A stretch of 64,000 nt of DNA. It comes from Otis tarda (taxonomy: Eukaryota; Chordata; Aves; Otidiformes; Otididae). Both the position numbers and the translations under genes were made by a program. The stretch covers positions 44,497,303 to 44,561,302 of the forward strand of contig CM048591.1 in assembly GCA_026413225.1 (NCBI GenBank), written 5' to 3'. The notes under the pieces are model-generated. The model was not told the DNA's origin and searched no databases. It was given only the letters and a program-made list of their open reading frames with translations. Shown here one piece after another: positions 15,001 to 27,000 of this stretch (position 1 is the first letter of the stretch; each line of letters begins with the position of its first letter).

Positions 15001-18000
15001 GCTTAACCCAGAGGAACAAAAACAGCTGATAAAAGATAGGTCCTATGATTTTTTTTTCTTCACAATGCAATGGAAGTCTCTTTTTCACTTCTTTATTCTA
15101 TTGATTTCTGACAGCTATGTTCCTCCACAGAAGAAAAAGACCATGGTTTTTTTTTTTTTTGCATTGCTATGATGACTAGGAAAGTGGGGTTCTACAGACT
15201 ACAACAGCAATACCCTGTGTCTCTCACTTCACCTACAGATATGGTGACAAAACTATAGGGTTTTTATTAGCTTTTTAATGTCACTCAGGTATAGCTTCTG
15301 CCAGGGCTGGCTGGCAGAAGAATGCTTCATGCTGAAATGTGCTGTTGATGATAAGTTTTTTATGGCATTGCTAAGACAAATCCTTAACCAGGGAGTCTCT
15401 ATTGCATGGCTTTCAATCAACAAGCTGTGATGAGATTCAACTTCTCTCATGGCCGTAGGAAGTGAAGATAAAAATGGGTGGAATAGCAAAGTACAGCATA
15501 TTTCTGATTTCTACCATCAGTGAACCACTGCCAGCTAGAGGCTAGGGCCCTGCAAGCATTTACTGGAGGAAGAACCCACTTTGGGAAGGAGTTAGAGTGA
15601 AATTTGTGCAGAAAGAGTTTCTGGCCCAGCAGTGTCCGTTATACAGTGCAGACTGGCATAAACGTTTTCCATTGCAGGCAGCCTTCGTAATAGCAGCTTG
15701 CTCTTCAAGCTGCTTAAGCAGCAGGAGATTTTGTGATGCTTAACAAAAAAAATTAGCTTTACTCTGGACTCTTGTTCCAGAAGAGATGTGTCTAGCCAAA
15801 TACTTCCTATTAAGATCCACATGACGATAGTAGGTTTACAGCTTACCTGCAGAACGGCAGCACTTTTCCAGTGCTTTTAATTCAGAATTGATGCCTTAGG
15901 TGAATGGTGGTCCACAAGACACTTTGAAGGTCAATATGGCTTTGTAGTCCAAACTGTCTGATCTGGGACACTATAGTTAGATAGTATGGGAAAATCTCTC
16001 CTCCCCACATAAACAGTTGATTTGTAATGTTTGGTCACCAATTACAATGATACAGAACACGAGACATGCTATGCACAACATCCTACTTTGTTTACCTGCT
16101 TTATTTTTAACTTTTCAGTTTTCTGTAGCAATATTAGAGAGTCAGCTGAACAGCATATTGTCAAAGAACCACAGGAATGAGGAAACAGAAGTAAGAACAA
16201 AGGGAAAAAAAAAAGGAATAAGAAAGTGACAAGTAGCTGCAATTAATGCCTAGTCTCTTGGCTTCTAGTGGCCAGAAGGCCATGGGGTAAGAGTGGTCTG
16301 CCTGAGTAAGAAGGGGTCCCCTATGCTCCGCACGTCAGTTCCTCCTCAAGCCAGAGGCAGGCAGTATCCAGCAGAAACCTCCCACTGCCCTTCTGCATGC
16401 TGAAGAGAGGAAGACAAAGACCAAAGCTGTGCAGTGCTCCACCTGGGAGTTGCAGAGAAGACAGGAGCATCACCAATGTAGCTGTGGCTAGATGATGCCA
16501 GGATGCAGGTATCACGCTATGGAAGAGTGGCAACATCTTCTCTTTCTTGTCCTCCCACAATGCAAATATAATGTCCTTTTTAAATCAATGAAATGAGTTA
16601 TGTTGTTTCCAAAACTGAAGTTCAAAACAAGCTTTCAGATGGACAGGGCATTTCCTTGCGCTTTGTGGCCATAACATTGGTGCCTTGGCCCTTTCAATCC
16701 AGACAACCCTTCATCTCAGAGCAACAAAGCAACACGTTTGCTCGGCACCCTTGAGGAGGTTTCCCCTGCCCCAAATAACCCATGTACTACTGTACATGTA
16801 CTGTACTGTACATGTACTTTAAAGCTGCCTGCTTTAAAGTAAAACCACCACCTTCTGCCAACCTCTATTACATTAGTCTAACAACACTCTCAATAGGTTT
16901 TCCTCAAATGAAGCACAGATTTGAGATAAAATAGTGTTTGCAAATGAGGTTTTTCCTGTATGTCCTAACCTAAGGATTCAGTGAATCACATGATAGAGCT
17001 GTCCTCACTGAGCCTGTGGTGAAATACCTCTGTCTGGGCTTTCGCCTGAGTTTGAAATCTCTTTTGTCTTTTTATAGTTGCCTGGGGTTGATTATTTGTT
17101 TGAGTTTTACTTTAAACAGGACTTAGATAGTTTGCAAAACCACAAGCTAATAAATCCATTGTTAGTGCATTGTACTGAATATATAGTTCAGTGTAGCATG
17201 AGCAGAATGAGAAGCACAGTTCTCCTTCTCTTCACCAGCTAGATTAGTTTTCAGGAAGTATGAAAGTTGTGCCATGGGCTTCTGCTTCTCTCATAGCTGG
17301 ATGAAAGCAGACTTTGAAGTTTCAAAATAACCTCAAATGTTTAAAATGCTGTGATGGGACACACTCTGTAGCTCCAATCTGGGTAATACGGAAAAGAGGT
17401 TTTGATAAGAGGTCAGAATTGCAGCTATATCCAATTAAATTCAGATTTTCAGCTCAGAAGGAGCTTTACACAGAGCTATGGTTTAAACTCTTACTTGTTA
17501 CATTTCCCTTGTCTAGCACCCTGAAGTTTTCTACTGCGTACACTGATTTTTACATAAGCCCTGTATAAGCATTCTCGATAACTTATAGCTTAAAAAATAA
17601 TCCTGTAGCTTTTTTTTTTTTTTAACAGGAAGACATTAAAACCAGTTTCCTGGCCAAGTTCAGTCCTGAGCTGTTCCAGATCACCATATTTCGTTATGAC
17701 TTACTCATCACATAGCCACACTTTCTAGAGAGCTTCCAGCCTTCCACATTGAGAGGTTGTGTTGTGTCCTCCTAGCATTGACTAAAGGCCATACAGAGCT
17801 GTATGTCCCCTTGGGGAAGTTCATCAGCCATGAGATGTTCTCAGCTTTATCTCTCTGAGAGATACAGTATAATCCTCTTAAGAGAATATAGTGAAATTGT
17901 GCCGCACACCATTTTTTTTTTTCCAACCTATCATTTGGTTCATGCTACATATGATGCAAGTAGACACTGCAAGAGTGATACTGCATTTCTTAGACGCAAG

Positions 18001-21000
18001 CATGTACAGGAAGGAGAAGATGATGCCATCCAAATCCCTGCAAGCACCTTCTGGGCAGTATGGGGAATCTAGCCCCAGATGCACATATGACTGAGCTGCA
18101 TATTCAGATCATCTAGAAAACAAGCATACCCTCACATTTTACTGTTTCAGAGCTTTGTTGAAAAACCTGGTTCTTCATGTCTGGCACAGTTTCCTCCACA
18201 CAGTGGTGTACAAGCTATGAATTTGTCTAGGTTATACAGGATGTCAGGACGCCAGAAAAAAACACAGATACATACCCAAAACGGACCCGATGGCATGAAA
18301 GGGTTACATGGGCTGAACTCAGTGAGGCCTTCAAAACTTTTCCCATCAGACAGGACAGCATGGAAGGCAGTGCTTGCTAGCACACAGTACACTCTGTACA
18401 GTGCTAATATTTTCTTACCTCAGGGAATTTCTTCTTTTGTAAATATTCTGTCATTGCAGGGTCAAAATACTTTGCATAACCTTCATTGAGACTGTACACC
18501 TTCCCTTTTTTCTTGATTTTAACATCTTTGTCCACCAAAATAAATTCACCAAGAGCCTACAAAGGAACAAGACAGATCAGTTATCAGCAAGCAGTAGAAA
18601 ATTTTGTTGACTTTCTGTAACAGTTGTCACAGTAGAGATGGCAGAAACACTAGCACAGTTTGCTCCTTTCAGCACCAGTCTTGTGTATAAACTCTCAGTA
18701 TTTCAAACAGAGCAAAAAGCACAGAATCTGCGTTCAGTTCTTGAAAACTTGTTACATCAATACTAGAAACAAAAAGCAATTCAACTGTAATAGTTAGCAT
18801 ATTGAAAGAACATCGATCAACTCTGAAAGCAGATGGATCGTGATTCTCTGTCTACAAATCATAAGGTTACAAATTAAGAATTATACTGCTTTCTGATTTT
18901 TGAAAACTTCTTGCCTATCTGTGTAAATATTCTAAAGTGAATGTGGTCAGCTACTTGCAGGTGTTGCTGTCTGCAGTTTTACTGTAACTTCCGCCTTCTC
19001 TTCCTCTCTCTCTAACCAGAGCAATTCAGCTCCCAGTTCTCCCCACTTGGAACGAGCCTATTTATAAAGGTTAAAAGGAGTTTTGATAATAATGCATCCT
19101 TTTATCAAAATACTTCCTGTGTTAACGCCCACATCTCATGCTGGTTTCTCACATAAGTGGTCTGCTTCCTGCATTCCTCCAGTAACACTTTTGGGGCTCC
19201 TGGGCTAGGCACTGAGATGCAGAATATGTCCAATTTTATGGGTATGGTTGTTCTTTTGCAAACTGTTGGGTATGCAGGTTAGAGGACTTAGCCATAGAAC
19301 TAAATTGCACTCAGGAAGTCAGACATCACTTTACATGAACTGTATTTAAAAAAATAGTCCTTGCCCCAGGCTAAACACTGAACATGCTGAAATTCGTCTA
19401 CAGACAGAAAAGCAAGAACAAGAAAAAAGCAGGAGAAAGTGGAAGCAAAGGCACTATTTAGAGTAAATTTTCTTAAATGTTTGTGCAAACCAGCAGTCTG
19501 CTTTGAATGAACAGAGTTTCAAATGCTATTTAACGTAACCTCTCTTTCACTGAGTAGAAAAAACAAACAGAGGTATTGCAACCAACATGCTCATGTGTTA
19601 TTAAATACTTGTAAGGTGGAGGTGAGACGCTCCAGGACGTGGGTGAAAAAAAGAATCGTGTAGATTGCCTAGATTACAGAGACAAGAAGTAACAAAAATA
19701 AGTAAACCCAAACATGCAAAGCTCTAGAAGATAGTGGCAATGTGATTAACACCACGACTGTACCGGATCGAGCATGAAGCAGTCCACTCCTTGCCCTGTG
19801 GAGAGGGCTACCAGCGTAGCGCTGCCATACAAGGCATAGCCTGCAGCAACAATATTGCGTCCAGGCTGCAAAGCATCTTTTTCAGAGGGCTCGCTGTCTG
19901 TTTCCTGAGGAAAAATTGCCATTAGACGGGAGGTTAATTTATTATAAGAAACAATAAAAACAGCACTTCAATAATAATAACGTGGGTCAGATTTCTTTTT
20001 TTTTTCGTCTCTATGCAGGCCTTTGAAACAATCAAAAGAGAGATTGCTCCTACTGCTTCAGGGCAAGTTTGGTACATGTGCTCATTGGGACAGAATGTTG
20101 AGAGTTTGTTATTTTATCCATGTCATGCAATCAATATGATACCTGCAACAAAGCTGATACCTTAGCATTACAGCCCAGTCTATTAGTGTAAGATCATCAG
20201 AAACCGGACACAGAACAGAGGTGCTAATTTTCTGTAAATGTAAACATAAGCTGTCATACTGACACCCCTCAGAGGGAGTAACTGAGAGGTGAATGCAGTA
20301 ATTAACATTGTAGGTGAATTGCTTCCAATAATGCAGAATAAAAGGGTAGATGATGCAACATGATGGAGCCGGGATTGTTCATTGGTCTCTGCAGGTGAAG
20401 AGATAGGTAACTGAAGTGATATAAATGTTCATATTAGATGTAAAATAACAAATCCATTTGCATATGTAATCACACAATCATAGAACCTTCAAGGTTGGAA
20501 GAGACCTCCAAGATCATCAAGTCCAACTGTCAACCTAACACCCCCATGCCTACTAAACCATGTCCTGGAGTGCCACATCTACACATTTGAACACCTCCAG
20601 GAGTGGTGACTCTACTATTTCCCTGGGCAACCTGTTCCAGTGCCTGACCATTCTTTCAGTAAAGAAGTGTTTCCTAATATCCAACCAAAACCTCCTCTGC
20701 TGCAACTTGAGGCCATGTGTGTGTGTGTAGGTATGACTGTATAACTCTACACAGAACATGCCCATGGCATTTTACTTCAGGCTTTTAATCAATTTCTGAC
20801 ACTTGTATTTTGATTTGGCGCTTTGGTTATCACTGAACAACAATAGTCCAAGCAGACCTGGTGCGAACATTTCCAGCCAGCTCTGTGGGTGTGCCTCTGT
20901 GGGTGTGCCACGGCTTATGGGAGTGGTGGGGTAAGAAAGGAGATCAGCCAAGGGTACTTGGGAAGGCTGGCTCCAGCCTTCACCTCCTGGGACTATAAAA

Positions 21001-24000
21001 TGAGTAGGGAATGCTTAATATTAATGTTTCTTTAAAAGTTTGCTATCAGTTGTGGTGGGTCTTCTGTGAATGTTTTGATGGTGGTTCATGAGGCATTAAA
21101 ATGAGAACCCCCTCAGATGCTTTCTTCAAGCCCTGGCTTAGCATTTTATTGTTCCGAAATCAGACCATGTCTCAGTGATTGCATGGGCTTAATTAGACTG
21201 AGTAGCAGCTAAATAGAAATAGCAAGTCTAGCCCAAAATATCTGGTCAAAAAAATAAAAATCAGTGGAGACTATTTTGTATAGGAAATAAAATATTTGAT
21301 GAATATTGAGTAAATTCTTTAAAAAATAAAAAAATGCCTTCCACAGGTATTTTCGAAAAGAAACACCTCTCCTTCAACAAACACAGAAATTCTCTGCTGT
21401 GTCCCATGGCAAGGAGCATTCAAGGTGGTCCTAGCAGGGTCCTAGCAAGGTGGAAGGCTAAGGGTAACCTGGGGATCCTGTTCATTGTTGTATGCCAACA
21501 TCTAGAGGAAAAATGTGAGACACCAAAACTACATCTTTCATGGCATTTGAAGACAGTAATTCCATGTCAAAATGTTTTAATTTTCAGCTAGAAGACTTTG
21601 TTACTTTTGCTTACAGTTTTTAGCTGTATTTTCATAGAATCATAGAATAATAGAATGACTAGAGTTGGAAGGGACCTTCAAAGGCCATCTAGTCCAAGCC
21701 CCCTGCAAGAAGCAGGGACATCTTCCACTACATCAGGTTGCTCAGAGCCTCATCCAGCCTGGCCTTGAATGTTTCCAGGGATGGGGCATCAGCCACCTCT
21801 CTGGGCAACCTGTTCCAGTGTTGTACAACTCACATTGTAAAAATTTTTTTCCTAATATCCAATCTAAATCTACCCCCCTCTATTTGAAAACCATTACCCC
21901 TCGTCCTATCGCAACAGGCCCTACTGAACAGCCTCTCCCCATCTTTCTTGTAGACCCCCTTGATGTACTGGAAGACCACTACAAAGTGTCCCCGGAGCCT
22001 CCTCTTCTCCAGGCTGAAAAGCCCCAACTATCTCAGCCTGTCCTCATAGGAAAGGTGCTCCAGCCCTCTGATCATCTTCATGGCCCTCCTCTGGACCTTC
22101 TCCAAAGGCCAAAATTTTGCACAATTTTTTAAATTATTATTATTATGTTGCCAAGTTCTTCTGTGGGAAAAAATCCAGTTGCCGACCAGCTCTTCATGAG
22201 ACCTGAACTATAGTATATACAAATACATCTGGTATGCAGCCCCTTGGAATTACTCTATGTCAAGCTGGTTATTCAGAGAGGTTATAATGCAAATAAAGAA
22301 GGAAGACTAGTTAAACCCCCTGTTTGCATATTCCAGAGCTTTGAATACTGACTACTAGTGGCCAATCCTTTGCTAAACAATCTTTTACAGAACCAATTAT
22401 TATACTCTACGTAGCATCTTTTCTTTCAAAAATATATCCCCATGGCACATACATCCCAATGTCAAAAGCAATGGTTGTCTATAGTAGGTTAATTATTTGC
22501 AACATTAAATGCAGAATTAAACATGCATTTGCACTAGTTGCAAACATATTATGATTCTCCTAGTTTTTGTATGATTTGTCATCAAATAAAAATTAATTTT
22601 GTATAATTTTGCATTTTGTATAAATACAGTAAAGAGGTTTGTTTTCTAGAACATGGTGTATGTAGAGTATATGTAGCTGCTGGTTACATATGACATTGTT
22701 TTAAAATATATTTTTCTGAGGTGAGCTTTTCAATCCTATCTCTTAAATGCACTTTCTATGTTTATATGGCTCAGAAACCACATATTTGTTGACTATTCTG
22801 AAAAAAAACAGAGAAACTCCTCCCTAGGGAGATGGACAGTTGGGCAGAACTCACTTGGTTTTCCATCCCTATTCACAAATCTGTTTCCAAGAGCCAGCTT
22901 CCAAAAGGAAGGAAAAAATCCTAGTCTCAAACAAACATGTTGCAGAGCTTGTCAGAATGTAAAAAAGCTAGGGATCAGCTGATATCTCATTGTTGGGACT
23001 GCAGGAGTTTTGTCCTGCCAAGTACCATGTACTGTGAAACAAACCAGGGAATTAAGCTGGGCAGTAGACTCTGATAGCTGCTGAATATTTTCACTTATTT
23101 CTAGTGCATGGGTGGATTTTCTTTCTATTGTACTTTGCCTGTGAGATGGCAGTAGTGAAATCTCTTTAGAGGCCTTTATGCAAAGCACCGAAATAGGCAG
23201 AGGGACTGCAGAGAAGCTCCCACAAGCATTGGCACAGTCACTTTGGCTCATTGTTGGTCTGGACCAAATGAAACAAGGTCTGCAGAGTTTGGCTATATGG
23301 GTAGCCTCAGGAGATATCTGAGTCTGAAAATGTTTGCATGTGTGATTTGCCTACATCACATGAGGGAGTTGTCATCAGTACTGGGAGAGACTCTGGAAGG
23401 ACTTGGTTTCCAGGTCCCCATTTGTATCATGTGTTTCATGAGTATCCTTTGTGTCCACCCTGAGTTCTTACATCTCTGTGAGGGATGACATGGAGGGGAG
23501 GACATTGTCCTCATGACAATGAAGAGGGGGAAATAAAATAAATTTGAGGCACTGGACAAAGTTACAAATTAAAACCAGAATGGAACAAAGCAGCAGAGTT
23601 TCATAGCATATATGTGCAGAATAAATAGAGTTGTAAATTCAGCTCAGTGGCATGAAAACTGGGAAGAATCCAAGAAAAAAAATATTTATTGTCAGCAAAT
23701 CCTGACTCTCCAGCAGCTGAGAGCCGCTCAGCAGCAGTGGCTGTGAAGGTCCTTTGCTCTGGCTTCTGCTAATTCAACAAAGCTCCTCCCTCAGGCTCAC
23801 TTTCCTGATGTTTCTGGTCTTTTTGACAATAATACCCATGCTTCAGAAAGTAAAGCCAGAGAAAATTAAATAAACCTAAGATGGCATTTATTTCCTGGTA
23901 GTTTTTTGTAAGAGACAGATGCAGTGCTTTTCTGTCAGGAGGCCATGGTACCTGCCACCATGGTGGTGGCTCTGGATTGGGAGCAGCCAGAGAACCATGG

Positions 24001-27000
24001 TTTGAAATGTATTGGCCAAATCTAGGCTTTGTAGAAAAGTGTTAATTATCTTTTTTTTAAAAAAAAAAAAATAGGCAAATATTTCAGTTCTGTAGGGTGT
24101 GCCTTTGGAAATGAATTTAAGGTGCTGATATTGTAAGAAAAATCAGTCATGCAATGATCTGAGAATTGGAAGATATCAAATTTGGATTTACAATTGTTCT
24201 AGCTTTTCCAAAATGGTGTTCATCAACCTTAAATGGCTTGAAATTACATTTTCTTTCTTAAGTGATTCTCATCCACTGGAATAAACATCTGACTTTTATT
24301 CCTTTCACAGTACTCTTCAGTAACAATCAATAAGGCACTTATTTTTATTTCATTATTTCAAGGGATTTGAAGTTCATAGTGTTTAAATTTAATACTGTTA
24401 CTATGAAACTGCCTTGTCTGAGAGGGAGGCACGTTAATTAATAGGTACTTTGGAATTAGCATATTAATGGAAATAATTATGCAAGTGAAAGTCTGTAAAT
24501 TCAACATTGTTTCTTACTTTCCAGCGAAAATTGGTAAGTTGTTCTTGTAACTGACAAACCGTGCTTCATCCTAGCAACAGAGTTTTCATTTGGATATTAA
24601 GCATTTTTATAAAGCAATGTAATTTTATTTTTATGAAGTGCTGAAGGCTATCCACCCACATGAAAACCAGTAACTTAGAAACAGTATTTACAACAAACAT
24701 GTTAATATATATTAGAACAACAACAACTATGGCAGGATCAGAATATGAATTGAAAACTTGAGCATTTGGGAGTTTGAGCATTTGAGCATTCTCCTGCAGA
24801 GAATGTGAGTTCTCTGGAAAATGTTTCTGTTCTGAAGCAGAATCTTCTGGTAGACTGGGCAGTCCATAGTCTTTACATACATTAACAGCTGAGTTAGAGA
24901 TGGGAGAGAAATCTAATCATATTTCAACCTGCTGAGCTGTATTAATCACACTGTGGACTTGCCTTTATAGCTATGCAGAGTAACTTAATGTAACATTTCT
25001 AAAGAGAAAGCTAATGTTTATTTTTTTTGTAAGATGGTGCTTGCCACCTTTAAGAATAGTGGACAATGCATTTACTGCCTACTGTAAATGTTGGGAAGTG
25101 CTGTAGTCTTTTAGGCTATCTTTAGAGATATAAATGAAAAGGCTTGGGGCCCCTTTGTTTACCATAAGGGCATGTGGCATGGATTGCATCCATAGAGCTA
25201 AGCTCTCTTCCCTGCAAAAAGCAAGGTGGTAGCTGGTGCTGGAGGTAGTCTCCGGGTTGCTCTTTCTGTAAGTCACACTCAGGCATCATCTTAGTGGTCT
25301 CTGGCCTGGGCTGCACCTGTGATGGGGGTTTGCACTAACCATTAACAGTGTGGACAGCCATATGCCAGCACCTGGCTTGTGCTGTTGAGATTGTGCCACA
25401 ACTATCTGGTTTACTATTAGGTGCATATTCTCAACAGTGATGATTAGTGTATCGCCTACCAGAAATTCAAAAAAATGAAGACTAGCCAGTTGAACATTAG
25501 GAGTTAAAAGATGAGAGCAGTCTTTAAAAACATATCTTCAGGTGTTTGAAGTGCAGCATCTGAGTCTCCAAAGACTTCTTTGGAGTCCCAAGTACTGTAA
25601 ATGTTACTTCACAGTAGTAATGGCTGAGGGTCTCCCGTAGTCATATGACTGTGAGCTCAGGCTTAGGAAAAACGCCAACTGCTGGGAGATTAGCAATTGA
25701 AAATCACAAGACTTGGCATGCCTCTAACTGTTAACGTTTGTTAATTGGCTGAGCAGTTGCTGTTCTGTGCTGCCCCATGGGAGCAGACGGGCTGACAGAG
25801 CCCCGGTGGCTGTAGATAACTGCTTCCTTCAGCCTCAGGTGGCCTCCAACATTAGCATGCTTATAAACTCATATCCATAATAAGTGTAGCAACTCGCACC
25901 AGGAGGCCACCACACTGCTAACCGTCATATAGTCCAGGCAGTGGCCATCAGCCCTCCCCAGTCAGTGTCCAGGAAGACAAATACCATGATTTGTAGGCAC
26001 CATGATACCCCTCAGCTCTCCTGCAGCAAGTAAAGCATCACTGAAGGAGATAACCAGCTGCCTGATGGTGAAAGGGTTTTATTTCAGTGCCTGTGTGTTT
26101 GGAGGAGGAAAGTCGTGCCACCTAACAATATAATGGAGCTGAGTGTCCCTTCCATGGAGAATTCAAGCAGTGTTGCAGCACAGGTCACTCTCAAGTGTTA
26201 CCTCTTCCACTCTTTCTAAGGCTCTGTTGATCACAAAGATGCTTAAAAGACCTGTGAAAGAAACTAAGCAACTTGATATAGCTAAGACATTTTGCTTCCA
26301 CTAAGTGAATAATGCCATGTGTGCTTTGTTCATCCTCTTACCTTTTTGTAGATAGCAAATATTGTTCCTATTGGTGCCAGGCAGTCTATATTGGATGAGC
26401 CGTCAAGAGGATCAAAGCACACCACATATTTACCCTAAAACAGAAGTGGCAAGGGAAGCATTAAATGATATGTAGTCTTGCACTATTATTTCCTTTTACT
26501 TAATAAACCCCATTTCTTCATGACTGCATTTAGCCCTCCAAGCCCGCCTGACACAGCTTGTCAGAGGAGGCTGTGCTGTTGACCCAGCTGGCCCTGCCGC
26601 ACAACACCCACTCCTTGCAGGGCCTGCCAGAGAAATTGGAAAGGATGCGTTTCTGCTCAGGCAGCACAAAATACGGTGATAGAAAGGAACAGTCCTCTGC
26701 TGCCACACAATGCCAGAAATCGCTTGAATGCAAAAGGAGTGACTCACTCCGGAAGCAGGCATCTTCCTCAAGTAAATATGTTTTGTTTTGTTACGTTTTG
26801 TTCCAAATGGAGGGATCTGCCTCTGCAGGTTTGAGGGTAAGCAGGGAGAAGGAAAACATGCCAGGGAAAGGGTAGTTCACATCAGAGTGAGCAGTATCTG
26901 GCTGTAACAGGATCCTTGCCTGGGGGAAGCCTAATGAAGCAGTCAGGTGTTTCCTCTGGCCATGTAACACAAAACTCGGTTCTGCCAGCCTCTCATCTCA

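Larger units (their letters stand above)
19905..26341 (-). other. FBP2: FBP2 intron 3
   Basis: 6437-bp phase-0 intron, the largest of FBP2. It holds two truncated CR1 3' tails, both in the sense orientation of the gene, and a 14-bp tandem duplication (CTCTGTGGGTGTGC twice, 20881-20908). The rest is unremarkable. Confidence 0.9.

Noticed and set aside
21665..22132. 155-codon plus-strand open frame
   Set aside because: It is the reverse complement of the CR1 ORF2 3' end, which reads correctly on the minus strand.
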